Origin: Cyanobacteriota bacterium
Lineage (GTDB): Bacteria; Cyanobacteriota; Cyanobacteriia; PCC-6307; Cyanobiaceae
Assembly (NCBI GenBank): GCA_026389315.1
Contig: JAPLIC010000035.1
Span: forward strand, 17,909 to 81,908
Reading direction: 5' to 3'
DNA length: 64,000 nucleotides
Of the stretch, positions 26,884 to 34,917 are shown piece after piece. A program made the position numbers and the translations under genes. The notes under the pieces were generated by a model, which was given only the letters and a program-made list of their open reading frames with translations, searched no databases and was not told the origin of the DNA. Numbering within the stretch: position 1 is the first letter of the stretch; the number at the start of each line of letters is the position of its first letter.

Positions 26884-27471
26884 GGGGCAACAACCAAGTT
26901 GGGCGAACCTAGGGCGGGCGGTTGTCGGCAAGCCGCCAGGAGACCGGACAGCCGAGGCCAAGGCGGTGGCGCTGCCTATTGACGGTGACTGTTGGCGGTG
27001 ACTGATGACGGTGACTGTTGGCGGTGGAGGTGGTTTCAGGATTCTGGTGATTTCACTGCGCTACGAAGCCAAGCTTGGGTTCGTCTTAGGGGGTGGGTCG
27101 AACGGTTTTGGGAACTGATTTGAGCCCTTTCCAAGTCCCTTGAGGGGTGTTTCCCGAACCTTTGTGACAGAGGCTGAGCGACGCAGCTTGCAATCGCGAT
27201 ATTCAAGTTTTGCGAGTTCCTTTGAGTTGTAAGGTTGCTCGCCCCCAACCACGTCCAAGAGCCTGGCCAAGGCTACCCATTTGTGGGTAGGCCAATCAAA
27301 AATTCCGTCCACCGCCAAGCCCAAAGTCTAAAATAAACGAATAAAATTGAGAGTTTACTTAATTTATTTTTCACAGAAATCGTGTGAATTTGGATAAATT
27401 CGTAAAGTTGCTTTGCCCTTCCCGCCGTGGTATCAATTAATACGTCAACAGGCCCTTGAGGGGCTCTTCCC
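26884..27471. other. 588-bp region upstream of the pilin genes
   Basis: No firm gene. A minus-strand reading frame of 87 codons (27061-27324) has a plausible amino acid mix (KWVALARLLDVVGG) but no family that I recognise; it may be a decayed repeat or a small unknown protein. The last 150 bases are AT-rich (around 27330-27400) and probably hold the promoter of the first pilin gene. Confidence 0.45.
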
Positions 27472-27915
27472 ATGAACTCACCTCTCGTCAAAACTCGTCT
27501 GCAACTCGAGCTGCTCCGCAGCCTTGGTCAGCGCAGGTCCGGCAACGTGCTCGCCAAGGGTTTCACCCTGGTGGAACTCATGATCGTTGTGGCCGTGGTC
27601 GGCATCCTCTCTGCCGTCGCCCTGCCCCGTTACCTGGCCGCCCGTGCCGCCGCCGGCGCTGGTTCTGCTATCGCTGAGCAAGTTGCTTTGGCTAAGGAAT
27701 GTGGCACGTTCATCGCCTCCGGTGGTGTGGGCCAAAACCCCAACACATCTGTCTGTGTCATCTCCTCTGGAGCTTCCTACACTGCAAACTGGTCTGCGTT
27801 TGGCCAAACAGTTGCAGGGCTGAAATGCCTTGACCAAACCCATGCTGGTGCCAAGTCAGCCGTCATCACCGTCAACACGAATGGTGGTCTTTCCTGCGCT
27901 ATGAACGCAACGTGA
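27472..27915 (+). CDS. pilA: type IV major pilin, PilA-like
   Basis: A 147-residue prepilin. A 30-residue leader ends in LAKG and is followed by the classic FTLVELMIVVAVVGILSAVA, so PilD would cut after Gly30 and methylate Phe1; Glu5 of the mature protein is present. Mature size is about 117 residues, with two Cys pairs in the head (CGTF/CVIS and CLDQ/CAMN). It is assembled into a type IV pilus used for motility, attachment or DNA uptake. A terminator-like hairpin separates it from a second pilin, and a large minor-pilin cluster lies downstream on the other strand. Confidence 0.93.
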   Translation: MNSPLVKTRLQLELLRSLGQRRSGNVLAKGFTLVELMIVVAVVGILSAVALPRYLAARAAAGAGSAIAEQVALAKECGTFIASGGVGQNPNTSVCVISSGASYTANWSAFGQTVAGLKCLDQTHAGAKSAVITVNTNGGLSCAMNAT

Positions 27916-27983
27916 GTCAGGTTGGTGCTCTTCCCTGAACCAGGTCACAACGGTTTAGGTATTAGTCCAACTATTGACAAAGC

Positions 27984-28012
27984 AACCGGGGGCCCTAAAC
28001 CTCCGGTTTTTT
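27984..28012 (+). terminator. hairpin terminator after the first pilin gene
   Basis: AACCGG at 27984-27989 pairs with CCGGTT at 28003-28008 (further weak pairing inside), followed by a run of T residues. Its place between two pilin genes suggests partial or full termination after a highly expressed pilA. Confidence 0.65.
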
Positions 28013-28112
28013 ATTGAGACCCATTCGCGAAAGCTGAAATTTGGCAAACTCACGTACCTAGTGAAATCATGCGCTAGAGTCGAAAGATTGGTTTCAACAT
28101 GGTTTTTCCCAA

Positions 28113-28547
28113 ATGCAAACCAAACTGCAGTTGGAATTTCTGGGCAGTTTCAAGCGATCTCGACCTAGCGCCAGCGGCTTTACCTTGGTAGAGCTGATGA
28201 TTGTTGTTGGCGTCGTTGGTCTGCTTTCTGCCGTCGCGCTTCCACGTTATTTGCAGGCCAGGAACGCAGCTATGGCCGGGGCCTACATTGGCGGGGAAGT
28301 GGGGCTGGCCAAAGAGTGTGCCGCCTGGGCTTTCTCTGGTGGGATTGGTCAGCAACCGGGGACTCGCTGCAAACTCGGCGAAGATTCCTTGTACGGAGGC
28401 TGCTGGGGAGGAGGCGTTACCCCTTTTCCGGTGAACAGTGGTCTCAAATGTCTAGATGCGACCCAAGGGGGCGGATCAGGCATCGCAATCACCGTCTCCC
28501 CTTCATCGGGTAAGTTAACGTGCTCATTCACAGGTGCCACCTCTTAA
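28113..28547 (+). CDS. type IV pilin, second PilA-like copy
   Basis: A 144-residue prepilin with a 22-residue leader ending SASG, then FTLVELMIVVGVVGLLSAVA (Glu5 present). It resembles the pilin 200 bases upstream in the leader (LQLEFLGSF versus LQLELLRSL), in the AKEC segment and in the final Cys pair, so the two are a tandem duplication that has diverged in the head region. It extends the head with a glycine-rich disulfide-containing loop (YGGCWGGGV). It converges with the O-GlcNAc-transferase-like gene nine bases away. Confidence 0.9.
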   Translation: MQTKLQLEFLGSFKRSRPSASGFTLVELMIVVGVVGLLSAVALPRYLQARNAAMAGAYIGGEVGLAKECAAWAFSGGIGQQPGTRCKLGEDSLYGGCWGGGVTPFPVNSGLKCLDATQGGGSGIAITVSPSSGKLTCSFTGATS

Positions 28548-28556
28548 GGGCAGGAT

Positions 28557-30956
28557 TCATACCTGTTTTGCCTTGATCACCATGGCGATCAGGGCTCCCT
28601 GCAGGTGCTGGGCTAAGTCCAAACCATCAAACAGACTGCTGTTCTGGGCTTGACGTTGGCGTTCCTGTTTCCCGGCCCGCAAAGCAGGCAAGTCAGAACA
28701 GAGTTCTGCCACGATTCCAGCAAACTCATCCGGGGTACGGGCCACCCACTCCGGCCGACCCACACCCTGCACCAAAGAGGTGCTCATCCGAGCTGCCGTA
28801 CAGCCTCCCTTGATGGCCACCAAAGGGGCCCCCATCGCCAATGCTTCAAAGCCGGTGGTGGCGCTGCTCCAGGGGGTCGTATCCAAGGCCACGTCAAGAA
28901 TGTTGTAACAATCGACATGGTCGTTCCATTCCCCCAGCAACGGTAAGAACCGCAGTCGCTGCGGATCGACATCGTGCTCCTTGGCCAGCACGTCGGCGAT
29001 CCGCTCACAAACATTCGGATCCACGATGCATCGGTCTTTGATGACCAACAGGCTGTCCGGTACCTTCTTCAGGGCGGGCCCCCAAAAGCTGAGGGTTTCG
29101 GCTCGAATCTTGCCCACTTGACTGAAAGCCCCCAGCACCGGCAAGTCGGTCGCAGCCAGCTGATCTGCTGCCGGGAAGACCTGATGCTTGGGATAGGCCA
29201 GCCAGGGTCGGGGGAGCTGCCAAAGCTGTTCGCTGAATTGATCCTGAAAGGCGGGATCGGCGGTTATCAAATCACCAATAAAATAATCCATCCCGGGCAA
29301 TGCGGTGGTAGCGTGATAACCGATGTAGTGACATTGCACCGGTGCACAACGCTGGGCCAGCAGCCTGATGCCACCATGTCTGGTATATCCAGATGTTTCT
29401 AAAATTAGATCGTAATCACGACTCCGCAGCAGGTCGCGGGCCTGGGGGTCGCTTAAACCTTCAAGGCTTAAGGCACCATCAGCTAAGGCGATCAATTCTT
29501 CACTGCGCGATTCGTAGCGCCGCCGCATCGACAGCAGTTCTACATGCAGTTTGTCATGGTCGTAGTGCTCTAGAAAAGCAGCAAGGAACCCGCCCACCAC
29601 GTGACCGCCTAAATCGCCGCTGAGGATGCCAATGCGGACCTTGCCACGGCGACGGGCATCGGCGCTGTCAACCAGGGTGCCGATGCCGGGCGTGGTTGGA
29701 TCGAAAACCAAGCTGTCGCTGTTTGAGGGGTCGCTCTCGGGGGCAAACACCCGAGTCCACTCCGGCCAAAAGCGTTGGCCCAGCTCCAGGGCCGCCGCAG
29801 CCCATCGCTCTGACGCCACCGAATACAAAAACATCTGGGAGCTGAACAGGGCCAGATCCAGGGGTTTTTCAGCGAGAAGCTCGTCAAGGGCGATCCGGGC
29901 TGCTTCCAGATCACCTCGGGTTCTTAAGGTATTGGATAAATTAAATTTAATGGCCAAATTAGTGGAGTCCAGTTCCTGCGCTTTTTTGAAGCTTGCCAGG
30001 GCTTGGTCCAATTGGCCGATGTCTGAGTGGCATTCCCCTTTGACATTTAAAATATCAGCGCGTTCTGGCATTTTCACCAAGGCGCGATCCAGCATTTCGA
30101 TGGCTTGACCTTGATCCCCCAGGGTGTGCAGGGCTAATCCATTGCAGGCCAGGGTGTCGCCGTTGTCGGGGTCAAGGGCCAGCGCCTGCAAAAACAGAAC
30201 CAGGGATTCATCGGCTTGGCCTAGGTTCAGTAATATCAAACCAAGGCCAATCAAGGATTGAGCATCGGCAGCGTTGAGATTCAGGGCAGTGCGATAACTC
30301 TCGACGGCCTCTGGGATACGAAGTTGGTGCCCGAGATTGACAGCAAGTTTGCGGTGCAGCGAGCCATTGTCGGATTCGGCGGCGATCAGCCGCCGGTAAC
30401 CAGCTTCGGCCAGCTTCAGGTCTGCCGCCGATTTCAAATCCGTGAGTTGATCCAGGCTCTGCCAATGGTCTGGATCCAGTTCCAGGGCAGTGGCCAAGGC
30501 CATCCTGGCCTCGCTGGTTCGGCCGGCCTTGGCCAGCACCACCGCCAGGCCGTGGTGGGCTGCCACCAGGTCGGCCTCTTGAAGCAGCACCTGGCGAATC
30601 AGCGCTTCGGCGCTGTCGGAATCATCGTTTTCGTGGTATGCGGTGGCCAGGTTCAGCAGGAGATGGGCATCGTTGGGGTCCAGCTCCCGGGCGCGGTGGA
30701 AAAGCGTTAAGCGCTCATCCTTATCACCGCGAGCACCGACGATCACCCCCAGATTCATCCAGGCTTTGGCTAGGGAGCAGCCTGAGTCGACCAGCTGGCG
30801 CAGCAGCTGTTCGGCTTGTTCAAGCTCGCCTTGGCTGACCAGCTCTGAGGCCCTCAGAACGATCTCGCTGTCGCTGGCGGGATGCAATGGGGCAGTAGGG
30901 GCCGAGGAGTTCATCGCGGCAAGATTGATATCAGGGAGTGGGGCTGCGTTGGACAT
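28557..30956 (-). CDS. TPR protein with O-GlcNAc transferase/SPINDLY-type catalytic domain
   Basis: About 799 residues from MSNAAPLPD; starts 15 codons earlier or 14 codons later are possible. Residues about 20-370 are tandem TPR repeats (for example AKAWMNLGVIVGARGDKDER, and repeated A-L-x-L-D-P). Residues about 420-790 resemble glycosyltransferase family 41: VRIGILSGDLGGHVVG, HYIGYHATTALPGMDYFIGD, and LDTTPWSSATTGFEALAMGAPLVAIKG for nucleotide-sugar binding. Such enzymes modify Ser/Thr of proteins in the cytoplasm. It overlaps the last minor pilin gene and so may glycosylate pilins before export; that target is inference. Confidence 0.85.
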   Translation of the reverse strand: MSNAAPLPDINLAAMNSSAPTAPLHPASDSEIVLRASELVSQGELEQAEQLLRQLVDSGCSLAKAWMNLGVIVGARGDKDERLTLFHRARELDPNDAHLLLNLATAYHENDDSDSAEALIRQVLLQEADLVAAHHGLAVVLAKAGRTSEARMALATALELDPDHWQSLDQLTDLKSAADLKLAEAGYRRLIAAESDNGSLHRKLAVNLGHQLRIPEAVESYRTALNLNAADAQSLIGLGLILLNLGQADESLVLFLQALALDPDNGDTLACNGLALHTLGDQGQAIEMLDRALVKMPERADILNVKGECHSDIGQLDQALASFKKAQELDSTNLAIKFNLSNTLRTRGDLEAARIALDELLAEKPLDLALFSSQMFLYSVASERWAAAALELGQRFWPEWTRVFAPESDPSNSDSLVFDPTTPGIGTLVDSADARRRGKVRIGILSGDLGGHVVGGFLAAFLEHYDHDKLHVELLSMRRRYESRSEELIALADGALSLEGLSDPQARDLLRSRDYDLILETSGYTRHGGIRLLAQRCAPVQCHYIGYHATTALPGMDYFIGDLITADPAFQDQFSEQLWQLPRPWLAYPKHQVFPAADQLAATDLPVLGAFSQVGKIRAETLSFWGPALKKVPDSLLVIKDRCIVDPNVCERIADVLAKEHDVDPQRLRFLPLLGEWNDHVDCYNILDVALDTTPWSSATTGFEALAMGAPLVAIKGGCTAARMSTSLVQGVGRPEWVARTPDEFAGIVAELCSDLPALRAGKQERQRQAQNSSLFDGLDLAQHLQGALIAMVIKAKQV

Positions 30957-31608
30957 GCACCCGGAAGGGTTGGTCCCCGGCGAAGGTGATGTCGGTGCCA
31001 TCTTTCTCGGTGCCAGCTTTCATCGTGATGGTGAGCTGGGCGTCTTGGACGGGGGATACTGTGGAAGGCTCGACCTGAAAAGATGTGTCGGCTGGCAGGC
31101 GATCGAGGACAACAGTCTGGATTTGGGGCGACATATCATCGGGGAATGGGCCACAACGAATCAGGAGTTTGGGACCGCGGTAGAGCGCTTCCTCGTCAAC
31201 CGCACGGTCACGGACACCATAAATGATGGGGGTCAAAGCCGGATTGCTTGAGTTGAGCACCAGGACAGGATTGGTTTTGACGTCTTTGCAGGAATGTACA
31301 AGGGGCAGGGTCGCCGATAGTGTGCCATCAAAATCGGCCACTTCGTTCTGGATAAAGGTGACCGCCCTGCCCCACTGTTCCTGGGCCTCTTGAAGCGAAT
31401 TACTGCGTCGTCCCACTTGCACATCCGAAATCAAGGTGAGGGCCCCAAGACCAGCGAGAACCACCGCCGTCAATCCGGCCACGATCATCAGCTCCACCAG
31501 GCTGAAGCCGCTGGTCCGAGCCATCCTGTGGCTTGGTACGTGGGTTGTGCGTCGCCATGCTGGTGGTATTCGTCTAGTATTGATTGCATGAAAGGCTTGG
31601 GCCGTCAT
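30931..31608 (-). CDS. minor pilin, PilW-like (second set)
   Basis: A 225-residue prepilin-type protein with a long leader (about 33 residues, ending ARTSG), then FSLVELMIVAGLTAVVLAGLG with Glu5. The long head and the RRSNSLQEAQEQWGRAVTFIQNEVADF segment after the helix fit PilW/GspJ-type minor pilins. The start shares a base with the stop of the GspH-like gene, and the O-GlcNAc-transferase-like gene overlaps its end. It is the fourth member of the 33336-30931 minor-pilin set. Confidence 0.8.
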   Translation of the reverse strand: MTAQAFHAINTRRIPPAWRRTTHVPSHRMARTSGFSLVELMIVAGLTAVVLAGLGALTLISDVQVGRRSNSLQEAQEQWGRAVTFIQNEVADFDGTLSATLPLVHSCKDVKTNPVLVLNSSNPALTPIIYGVRDRAVDEEALYRGPKLLIRCGPFPDDMSPQIQTVVLDRLPADTSFQVEPSTVSPVQDAQLTITMKAGTEKDGTDITFAGDQPFRVHVQRSPTP

Positions 31609-32126
31609 TAAAGCGAGCCTCCTGAGCTAGCAAGACTACATTTGGTTTCACCAAGAGGTCTCCATCCAAGATGAGTCTGGGCTAACAATGGGGTGACGAC
31701 AACACACCAGTGGCCTTGGTCGGCCACCGCGGTTGAGGTGAGTAGCAGGGTCATCTGGGTTTCAACCGAACCCTTGAGTGTGAAGCAAAGTTTAGGGGTG
31801 ACACCGGTTTCAGTTGTTACCTGAAGTCCTGTGACTCCTGAGACCATGCCCTGATTGATTGGGCTTGAGGAATCCGCTGGGTCTAGGGAAACACAGTTAT
31901 CAGGTGATGTGAGCCTTTGGGCCGCAACTTTGACCCGTTTTTCCTGGATCATGCCAATCACCTCTAGGGCTGCACTACGAAGGCGGCGTTGTTCGTAGAA
32001 TCCGAACATGGAATTAAAGGCCACGGAAGCCAATATCCCTGAAATAGATACAGTGACCAAGAGTTCAACCAATGTGAAACCCGTTGTAACGCGATGGCTG
32101 GCAACGCGGCTTGAATTGATAATCAT
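31608..32126 (-). CDS. minor pilin, GspH/FimT-like (second set)
   Basis: A 172-residue protein with a 16-residue leader ending TTG, then FTLVELLVTVSISGILASVAF (Glu5 present) and the FYEQRRLRSAALEVIGMIQ helix seen in GspH/FimT pseudopilins. Two or more Cys in the head (DNCVSL, KLCFTL, GHWCVVV) suggest disulfides. It overlaps both neighbours by a few bases or less, so translation is coupled. It is AT-richer than the first minor-pilin set. Confidence 0.82.
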   Translation of the reverse strand: MIINSSRVASHRVTTGFTLVELLVTVSISGILASVAFNSMFGFYEQRRLRSAALEVIGMIQEKRVKVAAQRLTSPDNCVSLDPADSSSPINQGMVSGVTGLQVTTETGVTPKLCFTLKGSVETQMTLLLTSTAVADQGHWCVVVTPLLAQTHLGWRPLGETKCSLASSGGSL

Positions 32127-32815
32127 GGATCACACCAACCCGCAGCTGGTAAGTAGACAGTGCTGGATCTTTTAAAAATTGTACCTGATTTACTGAGTGT
32201 ATAGGTGATTGTCAAGGTACCTGGTGGGTCGTCATTAGGTTGTATTTTTCTTTCCAACATGTAACCAGAGGCTGATTTTGGAACATCAAACGTTGTAGTT
32301 GAAGCGCCATTTGGTATGTCAAAGGGCGGTTTTTTTATTGCATCAAAGTCCGTTTTTAACTTGGCAGCATCTTTCTGGAAAGCGTTTGCCAATGCAGCAG
32401 ATGTGGAGCAGCCAGGATGTTTTTCGTATTGAATAGTTGCATCTTGAGTGTAACTTGTTTGGGTGACTTCTGGTGGCAGCGTCCCATTATCATAGGGTCC
32501 TTTTTCCAGTTTCCAAAGCACAGCGTACTGCCGAAACCAAGCCAAATCATTGCTGATGGCAACTTCTATCGCACTGGTGGCTGCAGCGCGACGATTCAGG
32601 CCGCTATCGTAGAGTTTACTCATTATTTGGGCTGCGGAACTCGCGGCCATAAGTGCCAAGGCTGTGGCCAAAAGCAGTTCAATCAGGGAAGAACCCATCG
32701 CCTTACTTTGGCTGGAAGCGATATTGCATATTTGAGTTTTTGGATATGTTTTCATCAGGCAATTATTGCAAGTAAATTCGAGCCATTTAGCAAGAGCTTT
32801 TTTCATATGTTTCAC
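32123..32815 (-). CDS. minor pilin, PilV-like (second set)
   Basis: A 230-residue protein. A long leader of about 41 residues, or 20 if the internal MKTYPK is used, ends KAMG and is followed by SSLIELLLATALALMAASSA; Glu is at +5, but +1 is Ser rather than Phe. After the helix, AAATSAIEVAISNDLAWFRQY aligns in pattern with the equivalent protein of the first set (34525-34917). Four-base ATGA overlaps couple it to the genes on both sides. Strongly AT-rich. Confidence 0.7.
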   Translation of the reverse strand: MKHMKKALAKWLEFTCNNCLMKTYPKTQICNIASSQSKAMGSSLIELLLATALALMAASSAAQIMSKLYDSGLNRRAAATSAIEVAISNDLAWFRQYAVLWKLEKGPYDNGTLPPEVTQTSYTQDATIQYEKHPGCSTSAALANAFQKDAAKLKTDFDAIKKPPFDIPNGASTTTFDVPKSASGYMLERKIQPNDDPPGTLTITYTLSKSGTIFKRSSTVYLPAAGWCDP

Positions 32816-33336
32816 TTTATAGCCCTTACTCTCAATCTATTGATGCTGGTGCCTAGTGGATCGCAAACACTAAGCGTACGAGTGATCTGTCGCCTATAGG
32901 TAGTGGAGTCAACGAGAAGTTTGGCCTCAACGGTTACAGAGAGATCGGCGTTACCAATGCTAGTACAAGGCGGTATTGGGGAAACTGGGGATAGTGAATT
33001 ATAGGTAATTGTATAGGTAGCAACACCCGGTTCTCCATCAATAGGTCGATCCAACAAACTATTAGATAAAGGGGTATTTGAAGTATCATATTGTTTATTT
33101 ACCAGCGCCATCATTTGATTGAATCCATACTCTGCAGCCATGCGGGCTGCCTGGGCCCTCGATTCCTGGGAGGAGGCAACTGCCGCACTGTTGCTGCGTG
33201 TGACCAGGCTCAGGGCCGTCATGATCAGCAGCATGGCCGCCGGCAGTACAAGGATCAGCACAAAACCAGACGCAACAGACACCACTGGCTGGGGCCTGCG
33301 TCTGCGGGCGATTGGGTTTGGATAGGTTCCGCTCAT
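32812..33336 (-). CDS. minor pilin, PilX/GspK-like (second set)
   Basis: A 174-residue protein. A basic N-terminus ending VASG precedes FVLILVLPAAMLLIMTALSLV. The +5 residue is Leu, not Glu, as in PilX/GspK tip subunits. The helix continues as AAVASSQESRAQAARMAAEYGFNQM, typical of PilX N-terminal domains. It is the first gene of the second minor-pilin operon; a 94-base gap separates it from the first set. Confidence 0.72.
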   Translation of the reverse strand: MSGTYPNPIARRRRPQPVVSVASGFVLILVLPAAMLLIMTALSLVTRSNSAAVASSQESRAQAARMAAEYGFNQMMALVNKQYDTSNTPLSNSLLDRPIDGEPGVATYTITYNSLSPVSPIPPCTSIGNADLSVTVEAKLLVDSTTYRRQITRTLSVCDPLGTSINRLRVRAIK

Positions 33337-33430
33337 GTCAGCTTGCTACTTCCCTGATCCTTACCATAACCCCTAAACAGGCAGGACCCAAGCCCCCTCC
33401 CGCTGCCCCCTGGCTGGTTGGTTAGCCTGG

Positions 33431-34012
33431 CTAGGGGGAATTAGGTTTTACTTTGCGCATGGCTGTCAGAGTCTCGTTCTCTAGAACTACGGGGCCACTG
33501 GGGCCCGAAAACTGTTGGATAAGGCGCAACTGAAGCCTGGTGCCGTCAAGGTTTTGGGCCCTAAACCCTTGGCTTTGCAGTCCGTCAATCAGGACGCGGT
33601 TTTGAAATTCGCCCAGACTGGCTTCCCCGGTCAACGAGAAGGCAGGACCGCAGCGCATCAGCACCTCGCCGCGCCAAATCGAACTGGGGGGGCTCCCCTG
33701 GCTGTAAACGATGGTTCCGGCTTCTGTTTGCAATTCCAGCACCGATCGCCTGCCACCCAGGCCGCAGGGACCCGTTGCGGCGCCCCCAAGGCCGATGGCT
33801 TCGGATCGCAGCACATCCGAGCGAATCAAAGCGAGGGTCCGGTCCTGGAAACGCCTCTCGCGCATCACCCGCATCGCCAAATCAGCGCTGCGCTGCAGGC
33901 CTACCTGCATCTGGGCGATGCCGCCACCAAGGATCAGGGCCAAGCCGAGGGCCAGCAGCAGTTCCACAAGGGTGAAGCCCATGGCGCTGGGCGGCCTGGA
34001 TCGGGTGGGCAT
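33431..34012 (-). CDS. minor pilin, PilW-like (first set)
   Basis: A 193-residue prepilin-type protein; the 12-residue leader ends SAMG and is followed by FTLVELLLALGLALILGGGI with Glu5. The segment ERRFQDRTLALIRSDVLRSEAIGLGG resembles PilW. It ends the first minor-pilin set and starts nine bases after the GspH-like gene. GC-rich, unlike the second set. Confidence 0.82.
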   Translation of the reverse strand: MPTRSRPPSAMGFTLVELLLALGLALILGGGIAQMQVGLQRSADLAMRVMRERRFQDRTLALIRSDVLRSEAIGLGGAATGPCGLGGRRSVLELQTEAGTIVYSQGSPPSSIWRGEVLMRCGPAFSLTGEASLGEFQNRVLIDGLQSQGFRAQNLDGTRLQLRLIQQFSGPSGPVVLENETLTAMRKVKPNSP

Positions 34013-34021
34013 GGGTCCCCC

Positions 34022-34528
34022 TTAAAGGCTGAGGTCCCTTTGGCAGGACCCGGAGGCCATGCGCCCGACCCGCGTCACCCCCAGGGGCAGGGACACCACC
34101 ACACAGCGTTCCAGTTCGGTGCCCTCCGAGCGCAACACCACAGTGCCCCCATCCAGCACCAAGCCATTGCTGGTGAAGCGCACGGTGGTCGGCAAGTTGT
34201 GTTCCAGTTGCACCTGCGAGGCCTCGATGCCCTCAACGAGGGGTACGTTGACCCCGGGACAGGGGTCCAAGGAGCTGGAGGCTGGGGCCTGCCAACCCTT
34301 TTCGCCAAGCTGCAGGCCGCAGGGTTGGCCAGTGCGCAGCGCCGCGCTGCGGCCTTCTTCCAGGCCCAGAAGGACGCGGCGGCTGGCCGCTTCGACGCGA
34401 AGCCTGGCCAAGCCGGCGCTGCCAGAGGCCATGGCCAGGCCGGCCAGCAGCATCAGCACGGCCAGGGTCACGAGCAGCTCCACCAGGGTGAAGCCGCTGG
34501 AGTGGTTTGGTGATTTGGCCATGCTCAT
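34022..34528 (-). CDS. minor pilin, GspH/FimT-like (first set)
   Basis: A 168-residue pseudopilin: leader ending HSSG, then FTLVELLVTLAVLMLLAGLAMA, Glu5 present. The helix goes on as RVEAASRRVLLGLEEGRSAALRTGQP and the head ends with VVVSLPLGVTRVGRM, the conserved GspH/FimT C-terminal strand pattern. It overlaps the PilV-like gene by four bases. It probably contributes to a pilus-priming tip complex. Confidence 0.85.
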   Translation of the reverse strand: MSMAKSPNHSSGFTLVELLVTLAVLMLLAGLAMASGSAGLARLRVEAASRRVLLGLEEGRSAALRTGQPCGLQLGEKGWQAPASSSLDPCPGVNVPLVEGIEASQVQLEHNLPTTVRFTSNGLVLDGGTVVLRSEGTELERCVVVSLPLGVTRVGRMASGSCQRDLSL

Positions 34529-34917
34529 GCTCCCTCACAGAGGCGCAGGGCCGCTGGTTTGACCAGTTGCTGGCGCCGGGCCAGGGGCTCGTTTCGATCG
34601 CGAAGCGACACCAGCAGGCCCTCCTCCGCGGTCAGCAGGGTCAGTTCGCGATCCACCCCAGCACTTTGCGGCGTCCGCTGAAGCTCGTTCAACAGCTGCT
34701 CACTGGCAACGCGACACGATGGGGCAAGCGGTCCCAGTTGCGCCAGTTGTTGCCATTGGTCTTGGAGGAGGATCAGCTCGCCATCAATACGGTTCAAGGC
34801 CAGCTGCCTGCGCTGGGCGCTGTTGATTTCCGCCATGGAGATCGACCAGATTTGCAAAGAGGCCGAGGAGGCGCCCATCAAGATGACGGCGGCCAGCGTC
34901 GCTTCTGCCAACGTCAT
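34525..34917 (-). CDS. minor pilin, PilV-like, apparently without leader peptide (first set)
   Basis: 130 residues from the ATG that overlaps the upstream stop (ATGA). The chain starts directly MTLAEATLAAVILMGASSASLQI. Counting from this Met gives Glu at +5 and a normal hydrophobic pilin helix, but there is no leader and no Gly at -1. A longer frame (MVDSGAG...) would put Ile at -1. The rest is a helical spine with a small head containing two Cys. By place and pattern it is the partner of the 32123-32815 gene. Confidence 0.65.
   Translation of the reverse strand: MTLAEATLAAVILMGASSASLQIWSISMAEINSAQRRQLALNRIDGELILLQDQWQQLAQLGPLAPSCRVASEQLLNELQRTPQSAGVDRELTLLTAEEGLLVSLRDRNEPLARRQQLVKPAALRLCEGA

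Noticed and set aside
28551..28570. Small hairpin between the second pilin and the O-GlcNAc-transferase-like gene as a bidirectional terminator
   Set aside because: Only about four to five base pairs (CAGG/CCTG) and it overlaps the coding end; too weak to call.
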